A stretch of DNA of 64,000 nucleotides. Source: Streptomyces sp. GSL17-111. GTDB taxonomy: Bacteria; Actinomycetota; Actinomycetes; Streptomycetales; Streptomycetaceae. This document shows positions 27,168 through 35,855 of this stretch, piece by piece. Every line of letters starts with the position of its first letter. The stretch's first letter is position 1. Position numbers and translations under genes: made by a program. Location: the NCBI RefSeq assembly GCF_037911585.1, contig NZ_JBAJNS010000001.1, positions 3,590,001 through 3,654,000 of the forward strand, in the 5' to 3' direction. The notes beneath the pieces were generated by a model that saw only the letters and a list, made by a program, of their open reading frames with translations, did no database searches and was not told where the DNA came from.

Positions 27168-27983
27168 ATGTTCGGTATCGGAGACTTCGCCACGTACGGC
27201 AGCGTGTCGGTGCGCATGCTGCGCCACTACGACGCGGTGGGGCTGCTGCGCCCCGCCCACGTCGACCCGCACAGCGGCTACCGCTTCTACGAGGCGGCGC
27301 AGCTCGCCCGCCTCAACCGGGTCATCGCGCTCAAGGACCTCGGCTTCACCCTGGAGCAGGTCCGCGCGGTCCTCGACGAGGAGGTGGACGCGCGGGAGCT
27401 GCGCGGCATGCTCAGGCTGCGCCGTGCGGAACTCGCGGCGGCCATGGCGGCCGACGCCGCCCGGCTGACGCAGGTCGAGGCGAGGCTCCGGTCGATCGAG
27501 AACGAGGGAAGCATGCCGTCCGACGACATCGTGATCAAAACCGTCCCCGCCGTCCGCGTGGCGGAACTCACCGCCACCGCCGACACCTTCGAGCCGGAGG
27601 CCATCGGCCCCGTCGTCCGGACGCTCTTCGACGAGCTGTGCCGGCGCCTGGACGCCGCCGGGGTCCGCCCGTGCGGCCCGGCCGTCGCCTTCTACGAGGA
27701 GCACGACGGCCCGGTGACCGTCCACGCCGCTCTGCCGGTCCCGGCGGCACCCGATCCGTCCTCCGGCGTCACCGTGGTGGACCTGCCCGCCCTGGAACGG
27801 GCGGCGACGCTCGTGCACCGCGGCCCCATGGCGGAGGTGATGACCAGCGTGCAGGCCCTGGCCCGCTGGGTCGAGGCGAGCGGCCACCGCCCCCTGGGCC
27901 CGCCGCGCGAGGTGACCCTGGCGTGCCCCGAGGACGCCGGGGGCTGGGTGACGGAGCTCCAGCAGCCCGTGACCCCCGTCTGA
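27168..27983 (+). CDS. MerR family regulator with C-terminal GyrI-like effector domain
   Basis: 271 residues. MerR winged helix at 1-70 (SVSVRMLRHYDAVGLLRPAHVDPHSGYRFYEA), dimerising coiled coil (about 80-118), then an effector-binding domain (about 122-270: VIKTVPAVRVAELTATADTFE) of the GyrI/BmrR type that senses hydrophobic or cationic compounds. It belongs to the TipA/BltR-like multidrug regulators. No transporter is adjacent. Confidence 0.9.
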   Translation: MFGIGDFATYGSVSVRMLRHYDAVGLLRPAHVDPHSGYRFYEAAQLARLNRVIALKDLGFTLEQVRAVLDEEVDARELRGMLRLRRAELAAAMAADAARLTQVEARLRSIENEGSMPSDDIVIKTVPAVRVAELTATADTFEPEAIGPVVRTLFDELCRRLDAAGVRPCGPAVAFYEEHDGPVTVHAALPVPAAPDPSSGVTVVDLPALERAATLVHRGPMAEVMTSVQALARWVEASGHRPLGPPREVTLACPEDAGGWVTELQQPVTPV

Positions 27984-28017
27984 CGCGCGCGCCCCGACCG
28001 ACGCACCGCCCCCGGCG

Positions 28018-28944
28018 TCACCCGCGTGTGGGGTCGAGGGCGGGGCGCAGGTGGCCGCCCGTCTCGGCGAGGAGACGGGTGGCCGTCGCGGCGTCGGTGC
28101 CGGTCAGCAGCATCAGGAGCGCGGGTTTGACCTCGCCGGAGGTGGCGGCGAGGGCGGCCTCGATGGCCGCGTCGTCGGCGCCCGTCGCCAGGGCCAGGAT
28201 GCGGCGCGAGCGGGCGTGGAGCTTCGCGTTGGAGGCGCGGACGTCGACCATCAGGTTCCCGTAGGTCTTGCCGAGCCGGATCATGGTGATCGTGGAGATC
28301 ATGTTGAGGACGAGCTTCTGCGCGGTGCCGGCCTTCAGCCGGGTGGAGCCGGTCAGGAGCTCGGGACCGGTGACGATCTCGATGCCGTGGTCGGCCGCGC
28401 GCGCCAACGCGGAGTCCGCGTTGCAGGCGAGCCCGATCGTCAGGGCGCCCACCGCGCGGGCGTGCCGGACGGCGCCGACGGCGTAGGGCGTGCGTCCGGA
28501 GGCGGAGACGCCGACGACGGTGTCGGCGGCGGAGAGCTTCAGCGCGTCGAGGTCGGCGGCGGCCAGCTCCGGACGGTCCTCCGCGCCCTCGACAGGGGTC
28601 GCGAACGCGTCGGCGCCGCCCGCGACGAGGCCGACGACGGCACCGGGCGCGGTGTTGAACGTCGGCGGGCACTCGCTCGCGTCCAGGACCCCGAGCCGCC
28701 CGGCCGTCCCGGCGCCCGCGTAGACCAGGCGCCCGCCGTCGGCCATCCGCAGGGAGGCGGCGTCGATGGCGTCGGCGATCTGCGGCAGCCGGGCGGCCAC
28801 CGCGGCGGGGACGCTCGCGTCCTCGCCGTTCATGAGACCGGCGATCTCCAGGGTGGGCAGCCGGTCGATCTCGGCGAGGTCGGGGCGGAACGCCTCGGTG
28901 GTGAGCGCGTCGAGCTGCGCGCGCAGCTCCCGTTCTGCGGTCAT
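28018..28944 (-). CDS. murQ: N-acetylmuramic acid 6-phosphate etherase
   Basis: 308 residues from ATG 28944. SIS-domain etherase: [23 protein letters not shown] is the MurQ signature, with [10 protein letters not shown] and [12 protein letters not shown] lining the sugar-phosphate site. It cleaves the lactyl ether of MurNAc-6-P to give GlcNAc-6-P, which NagA (2.5 kb in this window) then deacetylates. The 63-base gap to the upstream RpiR gene suggests one operon. TTG 28971 has a better placed ribosome site (AGGA) and would add nine residues. Confidence 0.95.
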   Translation of the reverse strand: MTAERELRAQLDALTTEAFRPDLAEIDRLPTLEIAGLMNGEDASVPAAVAARLPQIADAIDAASLRMADGGRLVYAGAGTAGRLGVLDASECPPTFNTAPGAVVGLVAGGADAFATPVEGAEDRPELAAADLDALKLSAADTVVGVSASGRTPYAVGAVRHARAVGALTIGLACNADSALARAADHGIEIVTGPELLTGSTRLKAGTAQKLVLNMISTITMIRLGKTYGNLMVDVRASNAKLHARSRRILALATGADDAAIEAALAATSGEVKPALLMLLTGTDAATATRLLAETGGHLRPALDPTRG

Positions 28945-29007
28945 GCGAGGAGGGCTCTCTTCCGTCGGCAACGGCTCATCCTGCGTCGGGCCTCCGGTGC
29001 CCGGGCG

Positions 29008-30009
29008 TCAGCGCTGGGCGGGGGAGTGGCGGTGGGCGAGCGCCTCGTAGGAGGCGGCGAGGGCGGGGGCGGCGGCGTCGTAGGTGCGCTGGGCGACGCC
29101 CACGAACAGGCAGTCCACCACGAGCAGCTGGCTCGTCCGGCTCGACATGGCGGCGGGACGCAGTTCGGTCTCGCGTGCGGTGGACGTCGTCAGGACGTGG
29201 TCGGCGTACTGGGTGACCTCGCCGTCCGGGCGGCCGGTCAGCGCCACCGTCGTCGCGCCGTGGTCGAAGGCCACGCGCAGGGGCTCGATGACGTCGATCG
29301 TGCGGCCGGAGTGGGTGACGGCGACGGCCACGTCCCCGGGGCGCAGCTGGACGGCGCCGGTGACGGCGAGGTGCGGATCGGCGTGCGCGTGGGCGATGAG
29401 GCCGATGCGCAGGAGCTTCTGCGCCAGGTCCTGGCCGACGAGGGCGGAGGCGCCGCTGCCGTACACGTCGATCCGGCGGGCGGCGGCCAGCGCGGCGACG
29501 GCCGCCTCCACCTGCGCCGGGTCGAGCGTGGCGGCGGTGTCGCCGAGGGTCTGCTGCTCGTCGCGGGCGAGTTTGGCGATGACGTCCGCGATGGGATCGT
29601 CGACGGCGATGTCGGCCGTGACGGCGGGCGCCGCCCCGGAGGCCTGCTGCGCGGCGAGCCCGGCGAGGGCGAGCCGCAGGTCGCGGTAGCCGGGGTAGCC
29701 GAGGACGCGGGAGGTGCGCACCACGGTGGCCTCGCTGGTGCCGGTCCGCTCGGCGAGGGCGGTGACGGTCAGGGCGGCGCACCCGGCCGGGTCACCGGCC
29801 ACCGTCTCGGCCACGCGCTGCATCGAGCGGGTCATCGTCGGGGCCAGCGTGCGGACCTTGGCGGCCAGCGCCGCCGGGTCCGGCCGCTGGGCGCCGGGCG
29901 TACCCGAGCGTCGTGCCGGAGCCTGCTGCCCGCGTGGGGGCTGCTGCCCGCGTGGCGGCTGCGGGCCCTGCGGGGGCGGCCCGGTCCGGCCGGTGAAAGT
30001 TTCCTTCAT
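29008..30009 (-). CDS. RpiR/MurR-type transcriptional regulator
   Basis: 333 residues. After a Pro/Gln/Arg-rich 45-residue lead, an RpiR helix-turn-helix (TVTALAERTGTSEATVVRTSRVLGYPGYRDLRL, about 85-125) is joined to a SIS sugar-phosphate domain (about 165-310: IDVYGSGASALVGQDLAQKLLRIG, VAVTHSGRTID). It should repress murQ and respond to MurNAc-6-P, as MurR does in E. coli. AGGAG lies just before ATG 30009. Two short palindromes at its own promoter fit autoregulation. Confidence 0.9.
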   Translation of the reverse strand: MKETFTGRTGPPPQGPQPPRGQQPPRGQQAPARRSGTPGAQRPDPAALAAKVRTLAPTMTRSMQRVAETVAGDPAGCAALTVTALAERTGTSEATVVRTSRVLGYPGYRDLRLALAGLAAQQASGAAPAVTADIAVDDPIADVIAKLARDEQQTLGDTAATLDPAQVEAAVAALAAARRIDVYGSGASALVGQDLAQKLLRIGLIAHAHADPHLAVTGAVQLRPGDVAVAVTHSGRTIDVIEPLRVAFDHGATTVALTGRPDGEVTQYADHVLTTSTARETELRPAAMSSRTSQLLVVDCLFVGVAQRTYDAAAPALAASYEALAHRHSPAQR

Positions 30010-30040
30010 GACACTCCTCATGCGACGAAAGCTATTTTCG
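29995..30040 (-). promoter_or_regulatory. Candidate operators for the RpiR regulator and murQ
   Basis: CGAAA-GCTAT-TTTCG (30026-30040) is a perfect 5+5+5 palindrome 17 bases upstream of the regulator start, and GAAAGTTTC (29995-30003) lies just inside the coding start. Both share the GAAA/TTTC half-site. RpiR proteins commonly bind such repeats; the assignment is an inference. Confidence 0.4.
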
Positions 30041-30089
30041 GCCACGGGGTCCGTCAAGACGTCCCGCGCGATGCGTTCCAATGGGAGGC

Positions 30090-30452
30090 ATGGACGCCAA
30101 CGACACCGAGGCCGCCCTCCACACGGCGCGCGCGCTGATCCTCGCCGACCTGGCGGCCCTCGACGTGGCCGGGGCCGACACCGTCACCCTGGTCGAGGAC
30201 GCCGTCGTGCACCGCCGCTGGTGGGTGGGGCAGTGGCCGCAGGGCGCCGTCTACCTGCCGGGCCTCGTCGCGCAGGACGTCCAGGACGCCCTGCTGGAGC
30301 GGTACGGACGCTGGCCGCTGTGCCCGTTGTGCGGGGACGCCGACCCGCACGCGCTGGACGTCGAACCGGAGCTCGGCGAGGACCCGCACTGGGTCTGCGG
30401 GAAGACGGCACGGGCCGTCGCGCCCGTCGGGTCCCTGGGGGCGCGCGGGTGA
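30090..30452 (+). CDS. Conserved-looking protein with C-terminal Cys motifs, unknown function
   Basis: 120 residues. The C-terminal part has CPLCGD and, 23 residues on, VCGKT, which together could form a zinc-binding treble clef. The N-terminal half is helical (AALHTARALILADLAAL) with WWVGQWPQGAVYLPGLVAQ in the middle. I do not recognise the family. Its stop overlaps the DUF4031 gene by 4 bases (GTGA), so the two work from one message. Codon positions are typical of the genome. ATG 30081 is an in-frame alternative. Confidence 0.75.
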   Translation: MDANDTEAALHTARALILADLAALDVAGADTVTLVEDAVVHRRWWVGQWPQGAVYLPGLVAQDVQDALLERYGRWPLCPLCGDADPHALDVEPELGEDPHWVCGKTARAVAPVGSLGARG

Positions 30453-30739
30453 CGCTGTACATCGACCCGCCGACCTGGCCGGGGCACGGCCGGATGTGGT
30501 CGCACCTGATCAGCGACGTCTCGTTCGCCGAGCTGCACGCCTTCGCCGCCGACCTGGGCGCGCCGCGGCGTGCCTTCGACGGCGACCACTACGACATCCC
30601 CTCCACCCGCTACGCCGACGCCGTCCGGGCGGGGGCGGCGGAGGTCAGCAGCCGCGACCTGGTCCGGTTGCTGACGGCCGCCGGGCTGCGCCGTCCCAAG
30701 GGCCGCCCGGTCCCCTCGTCACCGCCGGACCCGCGGTGA
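30449..30739 (+). CDS. DUF4031 family protein
   Basis: 96 residues. TLYIDPPTWPGHGRMWSHLISD at the start and HYDIPSTRYADAVRAGA in the middle are the DUF4031 signature. Function unknown in the family. Its GTG overlaps the stop of the gene before it. The last 95 bases overlap the C-terminal coding end of the convergent flavin reductase gene, which is a long antisense overlap for this genome. Confidence 0.85.
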   Translation: MTLYIDPPTWPGHGRMWSHLISDVSFAELHAFAADLGAPRRAFDGDHYDIPSTRYADAVRAGAAEVSSRDLVRLLTAAGLRRPKGRPVPSSPPDPR

Positions 30740-31259
30740 CGTCGGCCGGGGAGTGGGTGGTCGTGTAGGCACCGGCGTGGCGCACCAGCGGGGGCGTCAC
30801 CGTGCGGACGGCACCGGCCTCGACCTCGCCGACGACGAGCAGGTGGTCGCCCACCGGGTGGCGGGCCCGGACGCGGGCGGCGAGCCAGACGGGCGCCGTG
30901 CCGAGGACGGGCAGACCGCCGTCCCGGTACGCGTACGGCGTCCCGGCGAAGCGGTCGGCGCTGCTGCGGGCGAAGCGCTCGGCCAGCGCCGCGTCGTCGA
31001 CGCCGAGCAGGTGGACGGCGAAGCGGTCGGCCCGCGCCACGGCGAGCGCCGCCGAGGAGGCGGTGGCCACGCAGAAGGAGACGAGGGCCGGGCGCAGGGA
31101 CAGGGACGTGAACGAGGTGGCCGTGAAGCCGGCCGGGCCGGGCACGGTGACGACGGTGACGCCGGCCGCGTGCCGCCGCAGCGTCCGGCGCAGCAGCGGC
31201 TCGGGTGCGGCGTCGGGGGCGCCCGGTGGGCCGGGGACCGGTGGGGTGTGCGGGTGCAT
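30645..31259 (-). CDS. Flavin reductase-like protein (HpaC type)
   Basis: 204 residues. LLRRTLRRHAAGVTVVTVPG, FTATSFTSLSLRPALVSFCVA and ARHPVGDHLLVVGEVEAG are the split-barrel flavin reductase motifs; the core ends near residue 165 (HAGAYTT) and the last 40 residues, which overlap the DUF4031 gene, look like non-conserved extension. It would supply reduced flavin to a monooxygenase, but none is encoded nearby. It lies 85 bases after the DapA-like gene and is probably in the same operon. Confidence 0.85.
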   Translation of the reverse strand: MHPHTPPVPGPPGAPDAAPEPLLRRTLRRHAAGVTVVTVPGPAGFTATSFTSLSLRPALVSFCVATASSAALAVARADRFAVHLLGVDDAALAERFARSSADRFAGTPYAYRDGGLPVLGTAPVWLAARVRARHPVGDHLLVVGEVEAGAVRTVTPPLVRHAGAYTTTHSPADVTAGPAVTRGPGGPWDGAARRPSATGPGRGC

Positions 31260-31344
31260 GGGCGTGCTCCTTGGTGCCGCCGCACCGGCGGCGGGGTGGG
31301 GCGGGACCGCCGGGCGGCGGGGCGCGCCGCCCGGCGGGGCCGGC

Positions 31345-32283
31345 TCAGCCGGCGGTGACCGGCGCGCCGTCGGGCGCGCCGTCCGGCAGCGGGTGGGAGC
31401 CGAGCCGGTCCAGCAGCTCGGCCAGCTCCCGCCGTTCCGCCGCCGGCAGCGGCAGCAGGGGCGGCCGGGGCGGGCCGACGGGGCGGCCGAGCTGGGTGAG
31501 CCCCGCCTTGATGGTGCGGGGCAGGCCGTGGCCGACGATGAACCGCAGGAACGGCAGCAGGGCCGCGAGCAGGGCGTCCGCCCGCTCGGCCGATCCGTCG
31601 CGGGCGGCGTCGTACAGCTCCAGGCACCACCGGGGGACCAGGCAGGGTGCGGCGGTGCACCACCCGGCGGCGCCGGCCCGGAACGCGTCGAGCGCGACGG
31701 GGTTGTTGCCGTTGTAGACCGACAGCGTCCCCTCCGACCGGTCCAGGATCTCGGAGAACCGGGGCACGTCGCCCGAACTCTCCTTGACCATCGTCAGGTT
31801 CGGGATCTTCCGGGCCAGGGCGGCGATGGTCTCGGGCGGCAGGTCGACGCCGCTGGTGGCCGGGTTGTTGTACAGCATCACGGGCAGGTCGGTCGCCCCG
31901 GCGACGGTGGCGAAGTGCCGTTCCAGCTCGGGCCCGGTCAGCTTCCAGTACGTCTGGGCCAGCACCATGATCGCGGTGGCGCCGTGGCGTGCGGCGTGGC
32001 GGGCCCGGCGCACCGTCGTCGCGGTGCTCCAGTGCGAGACGCCGACGAGGGTCGGCACGCGGCCGTCCACCGTCTGGAGCACGGTGGCGCACACGGCGTC
32101 CCACTCGTCCTCCCGGAGGTAGGCGCTCTCCCCGGTGCTGCCGAGCGGGGCGACGGCGTGGCTGCCGGCCGTCACGAGGTCGTCGGTCAGCCGGTGCAGG
32201 GCGGCCGGGTCGAGCTCGCCGTCCTCCGGCGAGAAGGGGGTGACGGGGTAGGCGATGATCCCCGAGAGGGGCGGCGTGGTCAT
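31345..32283 (-). CDS. Dihydrodipicolinate synthase family aldolase/lyase
   Basis: 312 residues, TIM-barrel of the DapA/NAL family: PLGSTGESAYL (GxTGE loop), the Tyr in VMLYNNPATSGVDL, and the Schiff-base Lys in LTMVKESSGD. Together with the class II aldolase it is coupled to (ATGA overlap), and opposite an XRE-cupin regulator, it is more likely a catabolic pyruvate-type aldolase or dehydratase than lysine biosynthesis. Substrate unknown. Confidence 0.88.
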   Translation of the reverse strand: MTTPPLSGIIAYPVTPFSPEDGELDPAALHRLTDDLVTAGSHAVAPLGSTGESAYLREDEWDAVCATVLQTVDGRVPTLVGVSHWSTATTVRRARHAARHGATAIMVLAQTYWKLTGPELERHFATVAGATDLPVMLYNNPATSGVDLPPETIAALARKIPNLTMVKESSGDVPRFSEILDRSEGTLSVYNGNNPVALDAFRAGAAGWCTAAPCLVPRWCLELYDAARDGSAERADALLAALLPFLRFIVGHGLPRTIKAGLTQLGRPVGPPRPPLLPLPAAERRELAELLDRLGSHPLPDGAPDGAPVTAG

Positions 32284-33080
32284 CGGGCGGTGGTCCCTTC
32301 GGTGAGGCAGTCGGGGTGGTTCCGCAGGGCGCGGCGTGCGTAGTAGGCGAAGTTGGCCTGGTGGCGCCGGTCGGTGGACGTCCAGTCGTGTGCCTCGCGG
32401 GCCAGCTCCGGCGGCAGCGGCTGGACGGTGCCCGCCGCCATGGCCAGGAGCTGGAGCTTCGCGGCCCGCTCGATGAGCAGCGCCAGGTGGCACGCCTCCT
32501 CGACGGTGCCTCCGGCGACGAGCTGGCCGTGGTGGGCGAGCAGGACGGCCCGCTTGTCGCCCAGCGCCGAGGCGATGATCTCGCCCTCCTCGTTACCCAC
32601 CGGGATGCCCGGCCAGTCCTTCAGGAAGGCGCAGTCCTCGTAGAGGGGCGTCGTGTCCATCTGGGAGACGACGAGCGGGATCTCCAGCATCGCCAGGGCG
32701 GCGGTGTGCAGGGAGTGGGTGTGGACGATGCAGTTGACGTCCTCGCGCTCCCGGTAGATCCAGGAGTGGAAGCGGTTGGCGGGGTTGGGCATGCCCTCGC
32801 CCTCCAGGACGTCCAGGTCCTCGTTGACCAGGAGCAGGTTGTCCTCGGTGATCTCGTCGAACCCGAGGCCGAGCCGCTGGGTCCAGTAGGTGCCCGGCTC
32901 CTCGCCCCGGCCGGTGATCTGGCCGGCGAGGCCCGCGTCGTGGCCGCCGTCGAACAGGATGCGGCAGGTCAGGGCGAGTTTCTGCCGGGTGGTGAGTTGC
33001 GAGTCGCCGAAGTGGTCCTTCATCTGCCGCTGGGCGCGGCGCACGAGGGCGTCCTTCGTCTCGCGCAGGGTGGTGGTCAT
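32280..33080 (-). CDS. Class II aldolase/adducin family protein
   Basis: 266 residues. The zinc ligands are visible as HTHSLHT (about 119-125) and HHGQLV (about 189-194); GLAGQITGR near residue 51 and the acidic YEDCAF segment match the aldolase II family. It would cleave or form a C-C bond in a sugar phosphate or keto acid. First gene of a three-gene operon (aldolase, DapA-like, flavin reductase). The gene is transcribed away from the XRE-cupin regulator. Confidence 0.9.
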   Translation of the reverse strand: MTTTLRETKDALVRRAQRQMKDHFGDSQLTTRQKLALTCRILFDGGHDAGLAGQITGRGEEPGTYWTQRLGLGFDEITEDNLLLVNEDLDVLEGEGMPNPANRFHSWIYREREDVNCIVHTHSLHTAALAMLEIPLVVSQMDTTPLYEDCAFLKDWPGIPVGNEEGEIIASALGDKRAVLLAHHGQLVAGGTVEEACHLALLIERAAKLQLLAMAAGTVQPLPPELAREAHDWTSTDRRHQANFAYYARRALRNHPDCLTEGTTAR

Positions 33081-33166
33081 GGCCGAATCTCTCCTCGGTT
33101 CTCTCCTCGATGGCGTGCGGGCACGTCCGGTGGACGCGACGCCGGGGACCGGCGCCGCAGGAAACT

Positions 33167-33192
33167 GTGTTCACTATAGGACACCTTGTGTC
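33167..33192. promoter_or_regulatory. Palindromic operator between the aldolase operon and the XRE-cupin regulator
   Basis: GACAC-CTT-GTGTC (33180-33192) is a perfect palindrome and GTGTTC (33167-33172) with GGACAC (33179-33184) makes a second overlapping imperfect one. TATAGT on the minus strand (33173-33178) could be the -10 box of the aldolase operon, so a bound repressor would block it. Confidence 0.5.
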
Positions 33193-33296
33193 ATGAAGGA
33201 AGCGGTGACACGCCGGGAGGTCGGCCGAGGGTGCGGCACGTAGGATGCGCAGGCCCCGCCGACGGCTCCGGCGGGGTGGGCGAAGGGGAAGAAGCA

Positions 33297-33866
33297 GTGA
33301 TCAATCGGGTACGGCAGCTGCGCAAGGAGCGGCTGATGACCCTGGAGGCCCTGGCCGCGCGGGCGGGCGTGACCAAGAGCTACCTGTCCAAGGTCGAACG
33401 GGGGCAGAGCACGCCGTCGATCGCCGTCAGCGCCGCACTGGCCCGCGCCCTCGGCGTCCCCCTCGACACCCTGTTCGCCGACGCCGACGAGCTCACCGAC
33501 GTCACCGTCACCCGGGCGGGAGAGCGCCGGCCGCTCACGCCCGGCGACGAGCCCGGTTCGCGCTACGAGGGCATCGCGCTGCGGGCCGGCGCCAAGCGCA
33601 TGACGCCGTTCATGCTCTACCCGCCGCACGACGTCCGGGCGACGCCCTTCCGGGACCACCCCGGGGAGGAGTTCCTCTTCGTCCACGCGGGCCGGGCCGA
33701 GCTCCTCCTCGGCCGCCGCTCCGTGGAGCTCGACCCGGGCGACTCCGTCTACTTCCGCGCCACCGCGCCGCACAAGGTCCGCTCGCTGAGCGAGGAGCGG
33801 GCGAGCGTCCTTCTCCTCGTCTGCGACGACGGCCCGGACCCGGCGCCGCACCCGCACCTGCCCTGA
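33297..33866 (+). CDS. XRE family regulator with C-terminal cupin domain
   Basis: 189 residues. HTH_3 at about 3-60 (RVRQLRKERLMTLEALAARAGVTKSYLSKVERGQSTPS) and cupin at about 105-180 (HPGEEFLFVHAGRAELLLG, VELDPGDSVYFRATAPHKV). Such regulators sense a small molecule in the cupin and control an adjacent catabolic operon, here the divergent aldolase/DapA/flavin reductase genes. GTG start follows GAAGGGGAAG. Confidence 0.92.
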   Translation: MINRVRQLRKERLMTLEALAARAGVTKSYLSKVERGQSTPSIAVSAALARALGVPLDTLFADADELTDVTVTRAGERRPLTPGDEPGSRYEGIALRAGAKRMTPFMLYPPHDVRATPFRDHPGEEFLFVHAGRAELLLGRRSVELDPGDSVYFRATAPHKVRSLSEERASVLLLVCDDGPDPAPHPHLP

Positions 33867-33943
33867 CGCCCCACCCGGCGCGAACCGGCTTTCTCCACAG
33901 GGAAGTTGAACGGGAGGGCGCCGGACGCCCTACGCTCGCACCC

Positions 33944-34300
33944 ATGGAGATTCTGGGTACCACACTGCGGGTCTGCGTGGACGACCTCGACGCCGCCGTC
34001 CCGGTGTACGAGCGGCTGACGGGCACCGAGGGGATGCGGTTCAGCAACGGGCCGGTGGAGGCCGCCGCCGTCGGCCCGTTCATGCTGATGAGCGGGCCGC
34101 CCGCGCACGTCGACGTGCTCCGCCGCATCACCGCGACCCTCGCCGTGCGGGACGTCGAGCAGGCCGTCACCGAACTGGCCGCCGTCGGAGCTGACATCGT
34201 CGTCGGCCCGCAGGCCACGCCGATCGGACGGGCCGTCGTGGCCCGCCATCCGGACGGCTCGGTGTTCGAGTACGTCGACCGCTCCGCCGGGGCGGCCTGA
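33944..34300 (+). CDS. VOC (glyoxalase/bleomycin-resistance fold) protein
   Basis: 118 residues, one VOC module pair: LRVCVDDLDAAVPVYERLTG, AAAVGPFMLMSG, ATLAVRDVEQAVTELAAVGADIV, ARHPDGSVFEYVDR. Metal ligands are partly missing (no early His), so it may be a non-enzymatic binder. Function unknown. Lies 77 bases after the regulator gene and convergent with the amidase gene. Confidence 0.85.
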   Translation: MEILGTTLRVCVDDLDAAVPVYERLTGTEGMRFSNGPVEAAAVGPFMLMSGPPAHVDVLRRITATLAVRDVEQAVTELAAVGADIVVGPQATPIGRAVVARHPDGSVFEYVDRSAGAA

Positions 34301-34312
34301 GCGCCCGCCCGG

Positions 34313-35737
34313 TCAGTGCCCGGCGGCGTCCTGGACACGCGGCCAGGGGCGTTCGGCCTCCAGGGTGAACGCGACGTCCAGCAGCGTCCGTTCGTGGCCG
34401 GGCCGGGCGGAGAACATGACGCCGACCGGCAGTCCCTCGTCCGTCGTGGTCGCGGCGGGCAGCGAGACGGACGGGGTGCCGACGACGTTGTTCAGCGGGG
34501 TGAACGCGACGTAGGCCGAGATCCGTTCGATCAGGGTGTCGTACGGCACGGCCGGACTGAGGTGGCCGAGCGGCGGCGTGGTGTGGGCGAGGACGGGCGT
34601 CAGGACGACGTCGTGCCCGCGCAGCGCCGCCGCGTACGCCTCCCGCGAGCGTCGCAGCCGCCGCAGCACCGCGGGCGTGCGGTGCGCCGCCCGCAGGTAG
34701 TCGGCACGCAGGCCGCGGCTGAGCCCGTCCATGCGGGAGCGGTCGAAGTGCGTGCCGAGGCTCCGGCCCGTCGCGCCGATCAGGAACGACAGCAGGCCCC
34801 AGTAGGTGAGGAAGTCGTCCCGGAACCGGGGGTCGACGGCGATGCGCACCGGTTCGACGCGGTGGCCGAGCCGCTCCAGCGTCGCGGCGGTGTCGGAGAC
34901 GGCGGCGCGGGTGGCGGCGTCCGTGACGGCACCGGTCGGCGAGTCCAGCAGGAGCCCGACGCGCAGCCGCCGCCCGCTGGGCCCTTCCAGCAGGCCGAGC
35001 GGGGGCAGTTCCGGGTTGCGCCAGTGCGTCTCGGCGGCGGCGAGGAAGGCCGCCGTGTCCCGCACCGAGCGGCTGACGATGCCGTCGCAGACGATGTCGA
35101 TGGGCAGGCGGCGGCTCTGCGCGTTCGCCACGAGCCGCCCCCGCGTCGGTTTCAGGCCGACCAGGCCGCAGCAGGCGGCGGGAATGCGGATCGAGCCGCC
35201 GCCGTCGTTGGCGTGCGCGACGGGTACCGCGCCGGCGGCGACGAGGGCGGCGCTGCCGCCGGACGAGCCCCCGGCCGAATAGCCGGTGTGCCACGGATTG
35301 CGGACGGGCTCGGCGTCCTCGAACTCCGTCGTCGCGTTGAACCCGAACTCCGGCAGTCGCGTCTTGCCCAGCACCGTGACGCCCGTGCCGAGGAACTGCC
35401 GGACGAAGGGCGCGTGCCGCCGGGCCGCCCGTGGCGTGAACGCGGCGCTGCCGTGCCCGGTCGGCAGGCCGAGGTAGTCGGTGTTGTCCTTGACGAGGGT
35501 GGGCACCCCGGCGAACGCGCCGCCCGGCCTCACGGCGGGGGCGGGCGGGTCGTGGTGGATCCGGACGGCGCCGAGCGCCGCGTCCGCCGCCCGCACCCGG
35601 GCCGCGGCGTCCCGCGCCACCTCGGCGGCGCCGACCTCCCCGCGCCGGATCCGTGCGGCGATCCCGACGGCGTCGTCCTCGCCGAGCGCGTCGTCCCCGA
35701 AGGTGTGCACCGTGGTCAGCTTCTCCGGAACCGTCAC
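34313..35737 (-). CDS. Amidase (amidase signature family)
   Basis: 474 residues. Catalytic Lys in VPTLVKDNTDY (about residue 78), the Ser cluster GYSAGGSSGGSAALVAAG (about 150-167) with cis-Ser and nucleophile Ser, and GGGSIRIPAACCGLVGLKPTRG. No signal peptide. It hydrolyses an amide bond; GatA can be set aside because no gatB/gatC neighbours exist and the C-terminal region differs. GTG 35737 has GGAGG 5 bases upstream. Confidence 0.9.
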   Translation of the reverse strand: MTVPEKLTTVHTFGDDALGEDDAVGIAARIRRGEVGAAEVARDAAARVRAADAALGAVRIHHDPPAPAVRPGGAFAGVPTLVKDNTDYLGLPTGHGSAAFTPRAARRHAPFVRQFLGTGVTVLGKTRLPEFGFNATTEFEDAEPVRNPWHTGYSAGGSSGGSAALVAAGAVPVAHANDGGGSIRIPAACCGLVGLKPTRGRLVANAQSRRLPIDIVCDGIVSRSVRDTAAFLAAAETHWRNPELPPLGLLEGPSGRRLRVGLLLDSPTGAVTDAATRAAVSDTAATLERLGHRVEPVRIAVDPRFRDDFLTYWGLLSFLIGATGRSLGTHFDRSRMDGLSRGLRADYLRAAHRTPAVLRRLRRSREAYAAALRGHDVVLTPVLAHTTPPLGHLSPAVPYDTLIERISAYVAFTPLNNVVGTPSVSLPAATTTDEGLPVGVMFSARPGHERTLLDVAFTLEAERPWPRVQDAAGH

Positions 35738-35855
35738 CGCTGCCTCCGTCCGCCGCCGGTCCGTGGTCGGTCGCCATCTTTCCTTACCGCCCGGTAAGAA
35801 GCGAGACCCCCACGCGACCGGGGCCGCGCGTGGCACCGGACCCCGACCCCCGGCT

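Noticed and set aside
27692..28672. Minus-strand Arg-rich frame over the MerR and murQ genes
   Set aside because: It is a frame shadow of murQ and of the MerR antisense strand without recognisable domains.
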